A stretch of DNA of 64,000 bases from Methanomicrobiales archaeon (GCA_012729535.1 JAAYCY010000005.1:1-64000); one strand, 5' to 3'. Shown: positions 49,131 through 59,782, counted from the first letter of the stretch. Notes: generated by a model not told the origin, from the sequence alone. Numbers and translations are program-made.

Positions 49131-50609
49131 ATGTCAGAGGTTCAGGAGGCATACAGTGCGATCCTAAAGAGCCTGAAAACAAGTCCAAGAGGGCTTACCA
49201 TCACGGATATCTCAAAAAAGATAAGAAAGGGTCGCAATTATACCGCTAAGTATCTTGATGTTTTACATGCAGAAGGAAAAGTCGAAGCCAGGCAGGTCGG
49301 GTCAGCAAAAGTATACTGACTCTCGCAGCGGGTCCCTATGTCAGCATTTCTCTGTTTTACAAAGAACATGATTGTAATCCTGGACCTGAATATGAATATC
49401 GTCCAGGTAAATGAACAATATCTCAAATTCACCGGACTATCCAAAGAAGATCTCATAGGGCAAAATATTCACGATAACGGATTTCCGGTCATTTCCATAC
49501 CAGATACTCTTTCAATAATTAACTCGGTCAGCAAAGAACAGGTGATTCATGATGTCAGGTATTCAACAGGCAACGAAGAATATTTTTACAAAATGGAAGT
49601 TATTCCAACTCTTTTCGAGGAAAATGAGAAGGGAGTGACCATAGTACTTGAAGACATCACCGAGAAGAAACGTCATGTAAAGAACATGGAGTTTTTAGCA
49701 AGAACGGCTGAAGAATTGGTTGACCTTCCCCCTGATACCGACATTTTTGCATATATCGCTGACCGATTAAAAAGTCTTGTTCCGGAAAATCCTCGATTCT
49801 TTATACATTCTTACAATGAGACAGAGGACGAATTTATAATTCAAGCTTTTGAAGATAATACCTTCCTAAAAGGAGCTATGAATAATTTTGGTTATAATTT
49901 AATCGGTATAAAATTTCCAATAAAAGACTTCTTTTATTCTGCTCCCTTCAATGAAAATGCCTTTACTTTTAAGGATATGCGGGTTATGCATTTCAAGCCA
50001 TTTTATGAAGAAGAGGAATACTCCTTTTATGATTGTTGTGCAAGATTGTTCTCAAAAGAGGATTGTAACAAATTTGCTCTGAAATTTAACATTGCAAAGA
50101 TATACCTTACCGGACTTGTGTGGCAGGAACAATTATTCGGTATTGTTGGGATTTGTCTTAGTAAAGATAAAAAACTCGAAAATAAACAGGCTATTTTATC
50201 ATTCTTCCGTCAGGGTTCAAAAGCACTGGCCCGGAGGATGACAGAGCAGAAATTATTGCGGTGTGAGCAGAAATTTAACGAATTTGCATCAGGTCTTGAT
50301 ATTCCTGTTATGATTTTGGATAAACAAAACGCTATTGTCAATATGAACGGGAAATTTACCGAAGAATTTGGATATACTCTCAATACTGTTTCTTCATTTG
50401 AAACCTGGGCCGAAAAAGCACTTTTGGATCCAGCCAAAAATGCATTGGAACAGATGCTAAAGAGGAGTGGTAGCGAAAACCAGGAGATTCATCAAGAAAC
50501 CTTTAATCTGACATGCCATGATAAAACAAAAAAACCAGTCATTCTAAAACTCATCTCTTTCTCCGACGGGATGAAAGGACTGGTAATGAGTCCTCATGAG
50601 AACAAATAA
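49131..50609 (+). pseudogene. HTH-PAS-GAF-like sensor regulator with an in-frame TGA
   Basis: This is a single reading frame interrupted by one TGA (49317-49319). The first part is a DNA-binding winged helix (PRGLTITDISKKIRKGRNYTAKYLDVLHAEGKVEARQVGSAKVY). The frame resumes at once with LSQRVPMSAFLCFTKNMIVILDLNMNIVQVNEQYLKFTG, a PAS domain, then a GAF-like region and a second PAS (about residues 360-490). I recognise this architecture as a common methanogen one in which the linker is uninterrupted (for example YFLSQRVP). No codon frame change is involved. Selenocysteine is unlikely: there is no evidence of it in this lineage, and the position is a linker. The start chosen is ATG 49131; the frame is open to 49077. 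Confidence 0.75.
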
Positions 50610-50664
50610 TATGGAATTATGTAATACTGTATCGGTCTTGATTTCAAGGCACATTGAGGTAGAA

Positions 50665-51369
50665 CTACTCAATATGATGCTTGAGCCACCGGGTAAAGGT
50701 GATTAACTCTTCATCAGAATGAAAATAATGTTCTCCGGTCTCCATTACTTCTAATCTGCAATGAAATTTTTCTGTAAAATTTCTGATTGTATCAAATTCA
50801 ACCAGATTATCCTTCGCTCCATATAAGATACATGTATTAATGTCCCAATTTTCAACCGGATGGTCTATTACATAGCAGAAATAATCCCAATACAACTTCT
50901 GACCTACCGGTGTATCAATCGTTCCCTCTTTTTCCAACCGTTCGGGAGTAATTTGAAACCATGTCATCATATTCCGGATAATTCGTTCCATATCAACCAC
51001 CGGAGAGAGGAACAAGGCTTTTTTCAGAACCTTATCCGGGTAGGCTAGCAGGCTGAAATATGCTCCCATGCTGCAGGCAAAGAGATTAATTTCCCTCCAA
51101 CGGGTTTTTGAGTATTTTACTATTTCAATCAGATCATGAACACAATTTTGCACCTTGCATGGAGTAATATCATCTTTTCTCTCGCCATGTTCCGGTAGAT
51201 CAAAACTTAATACCTGGTATCCCTTTGCGGTTGCTTCTTGTGCAAGAAGTTCGATGACAGTATCCTCTTTATGCGACAGATTTCCATGAACTGCAATATA
51301 GAGGTTATTGCTCGTTTCTCCCCATACAATCGCGGGGATATTGTTTATTTTTATATTAACTTTCATCAT
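50665..51369 (-). CDS. Alpha/beta hydrolase (serine aminopeptidase-like)
   Basis: This protein of about 234 residues has a conserved alpha/beta hydrolase core. The oxyanion loop is HGNLSHKEDTV, the nucleophile Ser is in FACSMGAYFS, the acid is in GAKDNLVEF, and the His is in TGEHYFHSDEE. The start at 51369 is preferred because AGGA lies just before it and the similarity starts with MMKVNIKINNIPAIVWGE. An open frame reaches 51558 and would add a hydrophobic segment. The substrate is unknown. Confidence 0.75.
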   Translation of the reverse strand: MMKVNIKINNIPAIVWGETSNNLYIAVHGNLSHKEDTVIELLAQEATAKGYQVLSFDLPEHGERKDDITPCKVQNCVHDLIEIVKYSKTRWREINLFACSMGAYFSLLAYPDKVLKKALFLSPVVDMERIIRNMMTWFQITPERLEKEGTIDTPVGQKLYWDYFCYVIDHPVENWDINTCILYGAKDNLVEFDTIRNFTEKFHCRLEVMETGEHYFHSDEELITFTRWLKHHIE

Positions 51370-51558
51370 GTCCTGCTTTTGGTAACAAGAATCATGCGTA
51401 TAGCTTATCAATTTTGTATGATAAAAAATCGTGCAAAAAACGGGTATCTTAAATATGATTAGGCCTGCCCAAAAAAGGGGTTTCATAGCATAATGTTTGA
51501 GGAAAACCATTGGATTAATATGAGAATCAGCATCGGGTTTACTATTATCAGAATTCAT

Positions 51559-51819
51559 TCATCCCTCAAGTCTCTGGTATCTTCAAACAAGGTTACTATA
51601 GATGTATTTTACCTTGAATTTACCTGAGTCTTATTATGCGTGATTTTTTATAGAGATAATGTCAGAAAGCATGGATGATGAAATCCTATATCAATCAAGC
51701 CGTAAGAAAGCTATCTGTCCCGATAATATTGATATCCGTGCGTTGAGGACATAGTTTGGGATCTAAAAAAAACCAATAGCAAGTATTAATGACTTTCCCT
51801 CTCTGATAAAATATCATAT
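51559..51819. other. Intergenic, no gene seen
   Basis: AT-rich sequence between divergent genes. It presumably carries both promoters. I see no distinct repeats or RNA gene. Confidence 0.4.
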
Positions 51820-52806
51820 ATGAAAATAATGATTCATTTATCTTTGGTTATCCTCCTCATGGTTATGATGGTTTATGGAGTTCAGGCAGAATCAGCCAAA
51901 TTATCACCAATGAATTCGGTTATTGAGTGGCAAAATAAGGGAGATAATTTCTATTCTGTTGGGTTGTATGATTTGGCTTTGCATGAATATGAAAAGGCAT
52001 TAGAGTTAATCCGGAGTGCCGGTCTTCAATTTTCTGGCTCCTTTATTGCTATTATCTGGAATAGTAAAGGAGACGCTCTCAATAAACTTGGCCGTTATAG
52101 GGAAGCATTAGATGCATATGATACTGCATTAGAGATATTTCCTTCTTTTGCCGTATCTGCAAAAAATAAAGAAAAATTGTTGGAATCGTTTCCAGAACTC
52201 GCTCATATAAAATCCGTTAAAGATGCGAAATCAGCCAATTATTCTTTTAGATTAGAGAAATGTAAAGAAATCGTCAGAAATTATTATGATACGCATATCT
52301 ACCAGATTGATAATTATGATTGTGATGATATGACTCTGGATTTATCAAATCAGTTGAAAAAGGAATATATTAACTCAAAAATTGCAATTGGCGATATTGA
52401 TAAAGATATCACGTACCCCTGGGAGTCAATGCATGCCTGGGTAATTGCGGAATATGAACCGGATAAATGGATTGCCTTAGAGGGAACAGGTGGATATATT
52501 GTACTTGCAGAGGATAATCCCCGATATTATCAGGGATGGTTTTTTGATGAACCCCTGGAATTTAAAAAATATCGTGAATTACGATCTCAATTGGATGATG
52601 AAATAAGATATGTAGATCAGTTGCATCGGGAATATAACTCAACAAATATGAGCCAAAACGAAAAATATTCCAAAGCAATCATCATCAAAGATCATACAGA
52701 AAAATACAGGGATTTAGAATTTAAAATTATTGCACTGTCACAAGGGATTAATTGGGAGAATTCGGATATATTCAATATAAGTACGAGGAAATCAACTTTT
52801 TTCTAG
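51820..52806 (+). CDS. Exported TPR-transglutaminase-like protein
   Basis: This 328-residue protein has a signal peptide (about 1-23 ending VQAES), two TPR-like helical repeats (about 30-125: WQNKGDNFYSVGLYDLALHEYEKALE and IIWNSKGDALNKLGRYREALDAYDTALEIFP), then a transglutaminase-like cysteine protease domain with C168 in DNYDCDDMT, H205 in SMHAWVIAEY and E221 in LEGTGGY. The Cys-His-acid order fits the fold. The acidic residue is Glu where Asp is usual. It probably acts outside the cell on surface proteins (inference). The C-terminal 90 residues are helical and unassigned. Confidence 0.8.
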   Translation: MKIMIHLSLVILLMVMMVYGVQAESAKLSPMNSVIEWQNKGDNFYSVGLYDLALHEYEKALELIRSAGLQFSGSFIAIIWNSKGDALNKLGRYREALDAYDTALEIFPSFAVSAKNKEKLLESFPELAHIKSVKDAKSANYSFRLEKCKEIVRNYYDTHIYQIDNYDCDDMTLDLSNQLKKEYINSKIAIGDIDKDITYPWESMHAWVIAEYEPDKWIALEGTGGYIVLAEDNPRYYQGWFFDEPLEFKKYRELRSQLDDEIRYVDQLHREYNSTNMSQNEKYSKAIIIKDHTEKYRDLEFKIIALSQGINWENSDIFNISTRKSTFF

Positions 52807-53549
52807 ATTGGACTCGTGTTCTAATTATCTTTTTTCTCATTTCCATCAAACGCCCTCTACATCCTCTTAAAAAGATTAACGAGTTTTTTCCTAAGATTTT
52901 TATGGGTTTCTCACAATCCCTGAAAGAATATAAAAAACCTGCTCCTCATTTGTACAATTGGTTTCAGCCTTCCATATAGTCATGAAAACACCATGTGGAC
53001 CCAGGAGTCCGGTTGCATACTAGTCAAATAGGAAGTATTCCATTTTTTATCCTACTGAAAAAATGTGTAATTGGGTTTTCTTTCCCATCGGCGGTAGAAT
53101 AGCAGGATATGCAAGTATTAGGAATAGACCTTCGATGGTATCATCCGTCTAACAGATATCGAGCAAAATGGTTTGTAGGACTTCCCATAAAACCAGGCAA
53201 GGGATATCATGTGCCTTTTAACCCTCACTCTTGCTGCCCATGCTCCTGGTATGGATACACTCTGGTTTATCGTGGATGCGTACCCGGATATTACACCCTT
53301 TTGTTGTTTTATAACCCCGGAATCTTCTCTTTTCAACCACAAGAGAAAAATGTTTTCATTTTCTGATTTATGACCGTGTAGCGGTTGTAGCACTTGTAGC
53401 ACTTCCTGAACAGACCCCCCCAAAAAAATAATTAGTGATACCTGGGAGGCTAAAAAAATTAATTTCCTTTCGATGAATTCGCTGAATATCTAAAATGCTT
53501 ATAAATAAGCAGATTGTTATAGGAACAGGCCTCATATTTCAGTATTCAC
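52807..53549. other. 743-base stretch without a supported gene
   Basis: An 85-codon plus frame (53109-53366) and an overlapping minus frame have no recognisable motif or ribosome site, and I do not call them. A doubled TTGTAGCAC occurs near 53385-53400. A TATA box (CTTATAAATA, 53498-53507) fits the next gene. Confidence 0.4.
53498..53507 (+). promoter_or_regulatory. TATA box of the hypothetical gene at 53550
   Basis: CTTATAAATA lies 43-52 bases before the ATG, at a distance that would leave a short leader. Confidence 0.45.
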
Positions 53550-54035
53550 ATGCACATGCAGGAGCCAAACCCGGAGATTGTCAGAACCTGGAAAAATACG
53601 TATGAAAAGTACCGGACCCGGCTGAAACCAAACAACAAACCGATTGAAGAGGTAATCTCGTATCTGAAACGAAAATATCCGGTAACCGAGCTGCATGAAC
53701 ACCACCTTAAGCAGGTTGTTCTGGGTAATGTTACAGAGAACGAATGTTATCGGGACAAAATTCCGAATAACAAAACCCCCATCCCGCTGGTTTTCAAGGT
53801 AGAGAATACTGGAGTTGGAAGATATCTGTATGAGAACCAGGATGACCTGTTTAAGGGTATTCAGATAATTGCAGGCTTTGAATGTATATCCGGGTATTTT
53901 ATGGTCGAGGGAAGTAGTATCCTGTGGGATGATCTATTCGTATTTCGTGGTCTTGATGAAAGAGATCTGACGAATTATTTCCTGGTTGCTGAATACGTTG
54001 CATGTGTAAAGAAATCAGGGGATATAAGTCTTTAA
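53550..54035 (+). CDS. Hypothetical protein with a decayed relative at 60.5 kb
   Basis: This 161-residue protein has no signal peptide or membrane segment. Its N-terminal part is basic and helical (IVRTWKNTYEKYRTRLKP). The C-terminal third has LFVFRGLDERDLTNYF and AEYVACVKKSGD, which recur at 60.51-60.62 kb as LFGYNGLDERDLTNF and TEYVTCLQKSG, in two frames. The similarity at DNA level continues past this gene's stop. The start may be the first ATG or the second two codons later. Function unknown. Confidence 0.6.
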   Translation: MHMQEPNPEIVRTWKNTYEKYRTRLKPNNKPIEEVISYLKRKYPVTELHEHHLKQVVLGNVTENECYRDKIPNNKTPIPLVFKVENTGVGRYLYENQDDLFKGIQIIAGFECISGYFMVEGSSILWDDLFVFRGLDERDLTNYFLVAEYVACVKKSGDISL

Positions 54036-54225
54036 TACCCGACATTCACTTTTTTCCTGTTACAAAGAATGGTATAATCTCATCCGTACCAGATCCATCC
54101 TCCAGCAATCGGTTTTTAATGATTGAACCGAATAAAACCCGGATTCATCCAATTTATAGAAGGAGTCCCGGAATTTAAATCACAATATATATACATCCTT
54201 ACATGGTATCAACCATGATAACCGT

Positions 54226-56070
54226 ATGATGAAAAAGATTTTTACCCCTTGCTCTTTAAACAGATTTTTGTATCTCTGTTTTCTTGGTCTCTGTGTTTTT
54301 GCCTTCCTTGGCATGACAGCATCTGTCGCGGATGACAATCAGACTGTATTTACTCCCAATGTTGTCGGTATGACCGTTGGTGATGCAGTTGGTGCATTTA
54401 AAAACGCAGGATTTACGAATAGTCCTGATATTGAGACAGATGCTCTGGTAACCGGACAAAACCCTCCTGCCGGAATCGAAGTATCAGTTCAGGAGATCTG
54501 TACAATTACGACCAGTTCTGATACAGTATCCGGGAAGAGTCCTGTATCGAACCCCTATCTGGCATCCTCACTCTATGCTATCACTCACTTTGATCCTTCC
54601 CAGAGTGATTCAACACCCTATGGCCCACCAAGCGGTGTATTCACCATAGATCCAACATCAAAGCCTATTGTAAACGCCGGGCCAATAAACATCATCACCC
54701 TTGCTTCTACTCAGAAGGATTTCATGTGGGGAGTCGGCTCTGACCGGGTCAGTTATGTGTATGTTGGAGATGGAGGGCTGACAGAAGTTGCAGGATTTGA
54801 AGCACTGGAGGATGCCACCGGTGGTCTGATAAAGGCAATTCCCAAAGAAAATTTCCAGACATTTGCGAAAGATACTGCGGTAGGGATGAATACTACAACC
54901 ATGGATGACTCCCTCATGGAACTTTTCGGAAAGAAGTACTCAGTTAGGTTTGGGAATGGTATATATTCCGTTGTAGATTCTGAAAATGTTCTCTATACCA
55001 ACTATGGATCAAATCTGTATGCATTTGCACTGACAGATCCTGAAAATCCAGCAGCTGGTATTACTCCCCGGTATGTGATTAAGGATATTGTTACTGCAAT
55101 ACAGGGAGCAGATCATTCGGCAAATGCCCGATTATTTGGCCTTTCAATGACCTATGACGGATACCTTATTGTAACTTTCAGTAACGGGGTTGCTGTCATA
55201 AATCGTGACCTTGATACTGCAACTGCTTCATTCTATCAGTTTGGAGATGATGAATATGTCAGCAATTCCCTTGCGGTAGATGAGAATAACGGCATCTACA
55301 TCGCAAGTGATAAAATCATGCGAAAACTTGTCTGGAATGGCACAGCAATATCAGATGTTGAGTCAGATGGTGCATGGTCATCTCCCTACACACACTCCAC
55401 CCAGCCCCCAATCATCAAGGTAGGTATCGGGACCGGATCCACTCCGACACTGATGGGATTTGGGGATGATGACAGACTTGTGGTCATAACCGATGGAGCT
55501 CAGCAGATGAACCTTATCGCTTTCTGGCGTGATGAGATCCCTGAAGGATCAGAGCGTATTGCCGGTCAGATTCCGGTAACGTGCGGATTTACCACATTGC
55601 CGGATTGGATTCAGTCTGAACAATCAGTGGTTGTGTCAGGATATGGAGCATTTGTCGTAAATAATATGCCAAATTCGGTTCCTGATGATCTTATCGGACA
55701 AAATAAGATCTTACAGGTTTCCCTGATGGGGCCGGCGTATGAAACTTCGTATGGTGCAGAACGGTTTGAATGGAATACGGAAACGAATGAATGGTCCTCG
55801 GTCTGGAGCCGGTCAGATGTATCATCCACCAGTATGGTCCCCATTCACAGCGATTCCGGGAACATGGCCCTGATTAACGGGTACCGTTCACCTGGCGGCT
55901 GGGAGATACTTGGCCTTGACTGGGATACCGGAGAAACCGTACATCAGACCATATTTGGCGATCTGAACGGGGGCAACGGAGCATATGCCATTATTCAGTA
56001 TCTTGAGGATAGTGATGCTCTCTTTAACTCGTTTGCCGGTCCTGTTCGGATCGAATACGATACCCTTTAA
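54226..56070 (+). CDS. Secreted protein with PASTA domain and propeller-like repeats
   Basis: This 614-residue exported protein has a signal peptide (about 1-36 ending ASVADD), one PASTA-type domain (about 40-105: VFTPNVVGMTVGDAVGAFKNAGF...PPAGIEVSV), and a 480-residue beta-rich region with repeated hydrophobic and Gly-Asp turns (VSYVYVGDGGLTEVAGFEAL, YDGYLIVTFSNGVAVINRD, NGIYIASDKIMRK) typical of beta-propellers such as SMP-30-like or quinoprotein-like folds. No catalytic set is evident. It is probably a surface or binding protein. A promoter-like stretch with a TATA element lies upstream near 54190. Confidence 0.75.
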   Translation: MMKKIFTPCSLNRFLYLCFLGLCVFAFLGMTASVADDNQTVFTPNVVGMTVGDAVGAFKNAGFTNSPDIETDALVTGQNPPAGIEVSVQEICTITTSSDTVSGKSPVSNPYLASSLYAITHFDPSQSDSTPYGPPSGVFTIDPTSKPIVNAGPINIITLASTQKDFMWGVGSDRVSYVYVGDGGLTEVAGFEALEDATGGLIKAIPKENFQTFAKDTAVGMNTTTMDDSLMELFGKKYSVRFGNGIYSVVDSENVLYTNYGSNLYAFALTDPENPAAGITPRYVIKDIVTAIQGADHSANARLFGLSMTYDGYLIVTFSNGVAVINRDLDTATASFYQFGDDEYVSNSLAVDENNGIYIASDKIMRKLVWNGTAISDVESDGAWSSPYTHSTQPPIIKVGIGTGSTPTLMGFGDDDRLVVITDGAQQMNLIAFWRDEIPEGSERIAGQIPVTCGFTTLPDWIQSEQSVVVSGYGAFVVNNMPNSVPDDLIGQNKILQVSLMGPAYETSYGAERFEWNTETNEWSSVWSRSDVSSTSMVPIHSDSGNMALINGYRSPGGWEILGLDWDTGETVHQTIFGDLNGGNGAYAIIQYLEDSDALFNSFAGPVRIEYDTL

Positions 56071-56469
56071 CCTTTTTGAACCTTAAGACTTTTTCCGGAT
56101 TGATTTTACAGACCCGGAGTCCAGGTACACAATAAACCCCCACAGATGTCATTGTCCTCCTGAAACAGATGGGTCCGATCACTTCCATAGATCCACTATA
56201 ACTGCTATAATGGGTTTGATTCTGAATCAAACATTTTTGCACCTTTTGGAAAATATTGGATTCCCAGCTGAATGATTTGTGAAAATCCCTCTCCTGACTT
56301 AATCTCATGACGCTCCTGTATCCCCTTTTGTATCTTAATTATATTATGAAAAAGATTCTCCGGATTTTTCATGGAAGTATGGGAACTGATGTCACCTTTA
56401 TTTCTGGTCAGGAATGCTGTCAACTCATACTGGTATTTCTCGTCTGTTCTGCTGTATAATGAGATTCTT
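56071..56469. other. Stretch of uncertain content next to an IS relic
   Basis: Two overlapping minus-strand frames of 70-95 codons occur here without recognisable motifs or start sites. The sequence may be a dead insertion or gene remnant. I see no intact gene. Confidence 0.35.
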
Positions 56470-57225
56470 CTGATTAAACTACTTGTATTACAGCAGTGGC
56501 ACGAGCCTTCGGATTATGAATAGGAAATCCAGGCTCTTGATCGTTCTTCCTTTCAACATTTAGTGGATACCCTGATTCAATTGCTGATAGATCAACTATA
56601 TGGAGATTCCGAGAGAGATTGATCAAACACAAAAAGAAAGATGATTTGTGGGAGGAACTTCAAAGACAAATTATTGACCATGGTTTGACTATAAAACGGG
56701 GAATGAAACAAGATGCGACCTTCATTCTTGCAGATCCTGGTCATGCCAATACAGATAAAACGCGAGGAAATGAGGCTAAAACAAGAAGATCAAATGACGG
56801 AACTTGGGCAAAAAAAGGTCAGAAATCACACGATGGCTTTAAACTCCATACAATATTTGATAAAGAGACTCAAATAATTCGATGATTCGCCACATCGACT
56901 ACAAGTCTTCATGATAGCCAGGTAGACCTTTCCGAAGAGGGTAAAACAGTTTATAGAGATCGAGGATATTTTGGTGCACCAATAAATGGATCGATGGATA
57001 ACGATGAAAAAGGCAACACGTAATCATCCTATCTCAACCAAAGATAAGTGAAGAAATAAGGCAATATCTCGTGTTCGTTCACTAGGTGAAAGGCCATATG
57101 CAGTGATGAAAAGAATCTTCCATGCAGGTCATGTTTTGGTGACAACAATTGAGAGAGTTCATGTAAAAAACCTCTTTACATGCTTTTCTTACAATTTATA
57201 CCGAATGAAAGGAATAAACGAGTGA
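56470..57225 (+). pseudogene. Degenerate IS5-family transposase
   Basis: This is a DDE transposase remnant in at least three frames. Recognisable pieces in order are LLVLQQWHEPSDYE, GYPDSIADRSTIWRFRERLI and KHKKKDDLWEELQRQ, QDATFILADPGHANTDKTRGNEAKTRRSNDGTWAKKGQKSHDGFKLHT (shortened here), LHDSQVDLSEEGKTVYRDRGYFG, and RSLGERPYAVMKRIFHAGHV, then the end NLYRMKGINE. The ADPGH, RRSNDGTW and DRGYFG blocks are IS5-family marks. Stops occur within the N-terminus, after IIR, after GNT and after TKDK, plus frameshifts. No intact terminal repeats were found by eye. Confidence 0.85.
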
Positions 57226-57947
57226 TGAAGGAATAGCGTAAGCTATCGAAAATTAATGCAAAAAAGTTTAAAAAAATCTAAATTTCGAATCTTTTTTTAT
57301 CAATTTTTATTTGAGATGGAATGATGTGATAAAATTTAAAAATGTGGGGATAATCGCTATCCTCTTATGAGAATACTTATGGCGGCATGAATTCTGATAG
57401 TGATTCAAAATTTAGATATGAAGATCCGGGTGAAATTACTTATCCTGGCGTAAAAAAAACCTGTTGCATCTATCGTATATGATGACATGTTTTTTTTGAA
57501 AAAGATGGAATTCAACAAATAAAAAATCACCTTAAGGATTCCTGAAAGTAATGATATAAATACAAGAAATGTTGATGACGTTGAGATTTTCTTTACAATT
57601 GGAGGTGGAGAAAGGATGAAGATTAGTAACATTGAATCTGATAAGGATACAATTGCTACATATTTTCCTACAACATTAATTTTTACATTTCCTCAAAACC
57701 TATCCGAAGATGATCGTTTGTATTTAGAATGGAGTTAAAAACAGATGAAACTACGACATTTAACAATGTTGAATAGGGGATAGAATAGGAAATTGTACCA
57801 ATGGATGTAATTTACGTATGTGCAAAATTTTTTAAGATATTCAGATAAATAATTTCCAAAAAATTTCGAGTTATTTTTTGATTTAAGAAGTAAATGTTTA
57901 TAAGATGAAAAAAAACCTGAAAAAATTAAATTTCGTCAATCATTTTG
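57226..57947. other. 720-base AT-rich stretch of decayed sequence
   Basis: Short plus-strand pieces look protein-like but lie in different frames (GGERMKISNIESDKDTIATY near 57605, ending at a stop near 57735). No intact gene, RNA or repeat is seen. This is probably a decayed gene. Confidence 0.35.
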
Positions 57948-58466
57948 TTAGAAATTTGGATTTTTTTGTATATTTTTATAGAGATGCCAACTTAACCATA
58001 AAAAAACCAATCCAAAAGGTATTGTTATTATGAGAATTATAAAAATTAAACTGAAAATCATTGAAATAATTAAAAAAAACAGAAATAAAGATGCTCCACC
58101 AGAATAATATGTTACCCCAGTGTTCTCATTACACATCGCGTAAGCACTAAATGGAGATGTTTCTTCACCTATAACAGTTACAGTCTCACCTTCTTGAATA
58201 TCTGTAGCGATTGAAAGACCATTTAAGAATCTGTTTAACATGACCGGGCGATTATTCACACGAAAAGTATCCCAATGATGAGTATAGGTACTACCATGTG
58301 TTCCAAGGATTAGTCCGGTATTCACATGGCCGGAAGTACTGGTTCGGCTTTGAGGATTGCTATTATTCCGGTTAATTTTACAATTTTCACCATAATATCT
58401 AAATAGATTCCATTTTATCCTGAATATGCATATCGAAACTCCTTCAGCCCTATCTACTGTGCTCAT
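57948..58466 (-). CDS. Hypothetical membrane protein with soluble N-terminal domain
   Basis: This 172-residue protein has an N-terminal beta-rich part (TSGHVNTGLILGTHGSTYTHHWDTFRVNNRPV, ending in EGETVTVIGEE) followed by a C-terminal hydrophobic hairpin (about 128-168), so it is probably anchored by one or two helices. The TFRVNNRP and GETVTVIG pattern resembles small OB-like domains found in bacterial envelope proteins. No function is assigned. It is surrounded by decayed sequence, but this frame is uninterrupted. Confidence 0.5.
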   Translation of the reverse strand: MSTVDRAEGVSICIFRIKWNLFRYYGENCKINRNNSNPQSRTSTSGHVNTGLILGTHGSTYTHHWDTFRVNNRPVMLNRFLNGLSIATDIQEGETVTVIGEETSPFSAYAMCNENTGVTYYSGGASLFLFFLIISMIFSLIFIILIITIPFGLVFLWLSWHLYKNIQKNPNF

Positions 58467-58548
58467 TTTCTAAAAAATTTATCATCACATTCGAAGTATT
58501 TTATAGTTTATTGCGGAGTAGTGGGGAGATTTGTTTCAGGAAGAATAG

Positions 58549-58902
58549 TTACAGTAGTTTTCCGCGATCAAGGATAGAAATTACGTCAGCGGTTAGTATC
58601 TCAACATTGTTTTCCTGGAGAAAGTCAAAATCAAGTTTCTGTAGATGGTGCCTCATTGATGTTTCACAAGGAACATCAATAAGACATTTAGTTGTTGAGT
58701 GAATCGATCCCTGATTTGAAGCCATTCCAACAACCGTTTCAAATAATTTTCTCTGACTCAGTTTTCCTCGAATTTGGATTTCCAGCGATTCATCAAGCGC
58801 AGAAATAACTCGCTTAAAACATTCCCTTTCAATGATTGAAGGGAGATTTATAGCTGAATTTGACTTTAATTGCGATGCCACCGGGGGGGCAACTCGAATC
58901 AA
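58549..58902 (-). pseudogene. Transposase-like N-terminal fragment
   Basis: This 117-codon frame has KLFETVVGMASNQGSIHSTTKCLIDVP, then CETSMRHHLQKLDFDFLQEN and ISILDRGK, which resembles the N-terminal region of ISH3/IS4-like archaeal transposases. No DDE core follows, because the frame stops at 58549 and the next sequence is unrelated. I infer a truncated element. Recognition is by general resemblance, so confidence is low. Confidence 0.4.
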
Positions 58903-59197
58903 TATAAATGTACCGAATTTGTATTCGTCGCCAAAAAATAGAGGTAGTGAACTACTGGAAGTGAAAAGGGGGCTCTGGCATTCTCTCGATTTTTAGTTAT
59001 ATCTCTACGATGCAAAAAAATGAGGTTTCAATCATTGATGGGGTCATTAAAGCGGCCTATGGGGATCCAAGGATACCAGATTACTCTGAAAATAACCAAT
59101 CTATTCCCGTTTTATCCTTTCAAGAGCCGGCTTGTGCCTGACAAAAAAAAATTTAATGTTTTAAGGGGATGGTTAAATAGTAACTAAAATTTATAAA
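58903..59197. other. Short uncertain spacer
   Basis: A 43-codon plus frame (59010-59141) is present with no ribosome site or recognisable family. I do not call it a gene. The T-rich remainder holds nothing I can name. Confidence 0.3.
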
Positions 59198-59782
59198 TTA
59201 GGGATAATATATCACTTTATTGTTATTAGTTTCTGAATTTTCCTTTACTCCCCAATCATACATACCACTGTCAGGATCAAGGTTGTAATCAACCATTGCA
59301 TCTATTTCATACGTGGTTCCCGGGTCCAGTGCAGCAGTAATTGGTTGTGCAATAAGTATCATAAATCCTTCAAATGTTTTTGAATTTCCTGCACTTAGAC
59401 TTGAAACTAGGGCTCCTCCCCGGCCTTCCATTTCCTCCTGACCACTCACCACATACCAAAATCCATAAGCATTCCCATCTATCGCCTTTGCATCTCCTCC
59501 AACATTGAAATCACTTGCATCACCGGTACCTGTGTTTTTCACGGTGATTTTCAGAGGGATAAGGACTGATTTTGCCCCGGTAATAACAATAGGGGCACCA
59601 GTTACTTCCGCAGATTCCACAATTAGATCAGGAAGACCTTTTGTAGTTATCTTCTCAACTGATGCAGCAATGGGTTTTTTCAAATCAGTTTTCAGGGTCT
59701 CTTTACTAATTTCCACAGCAAGACATGCAGGGACAAGTAAAATGCAAATGCAGAACAGACAGAAGATTATTTTTGTCTTCAT
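59198..59782 (-). CDS. Exported CARDB-domain protein
   Basis: This 194-residue protein has a signal peptide (about 1-23, CLFCICILLVPACLAVE) and a CARDB-type immunoglobulin-like fold (about 50-150): LPDLIVESAEVTG, PLKITVKNTGTGDASDFNV, LSAGNSKTFEGF and DYNLDPDSG. CARDB domains occur in archaeal surface proteins as adhesion-like modules. The ATG at 59782 is preceded by AGGTGG, which decides the start over an earlier codon at 59806. It stands alone. The ligand is unknown. Confidence 0.75.
   Translation of the reverse strand: MKTKIIFCLFCICILLVPACLAVEISKETLKTDLKKPIAASVEKITTKGLPDLIVESAEVTGAPIVITGAKSVLIPLKITVKNTGTGDASDFNVGGDAKAIDGNAYGFWYVVSGQEEMEGRGGALVSSLSAGNSKTFEGFMILIAQPITAALDPGTTYEIDAMVDYNLDPDSGMYDWGVKENSETNNNKVIYYP

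Noticed and set aside
49317-49319. TGA as a selenocysteine codon
   Set aside because: It lies in a linker between domains, no Sec insertion structure was seen nearby, and this lineage is not known to use selenocysteine.
52752-52979. 75-codon frame overlapping the transglutaminase gene end
   Set aside because: Out of frame overlap with no independent support.
53109-53423. Overlapping 85- and 101-codon frames on opposite strands
   Set aside because: Neither has a start signal or protein-like composition I could trust.
59010-59141. 43-codon plus-strand frame
   Set aside because: No start signal or family; AT-rich decayed surroundings.
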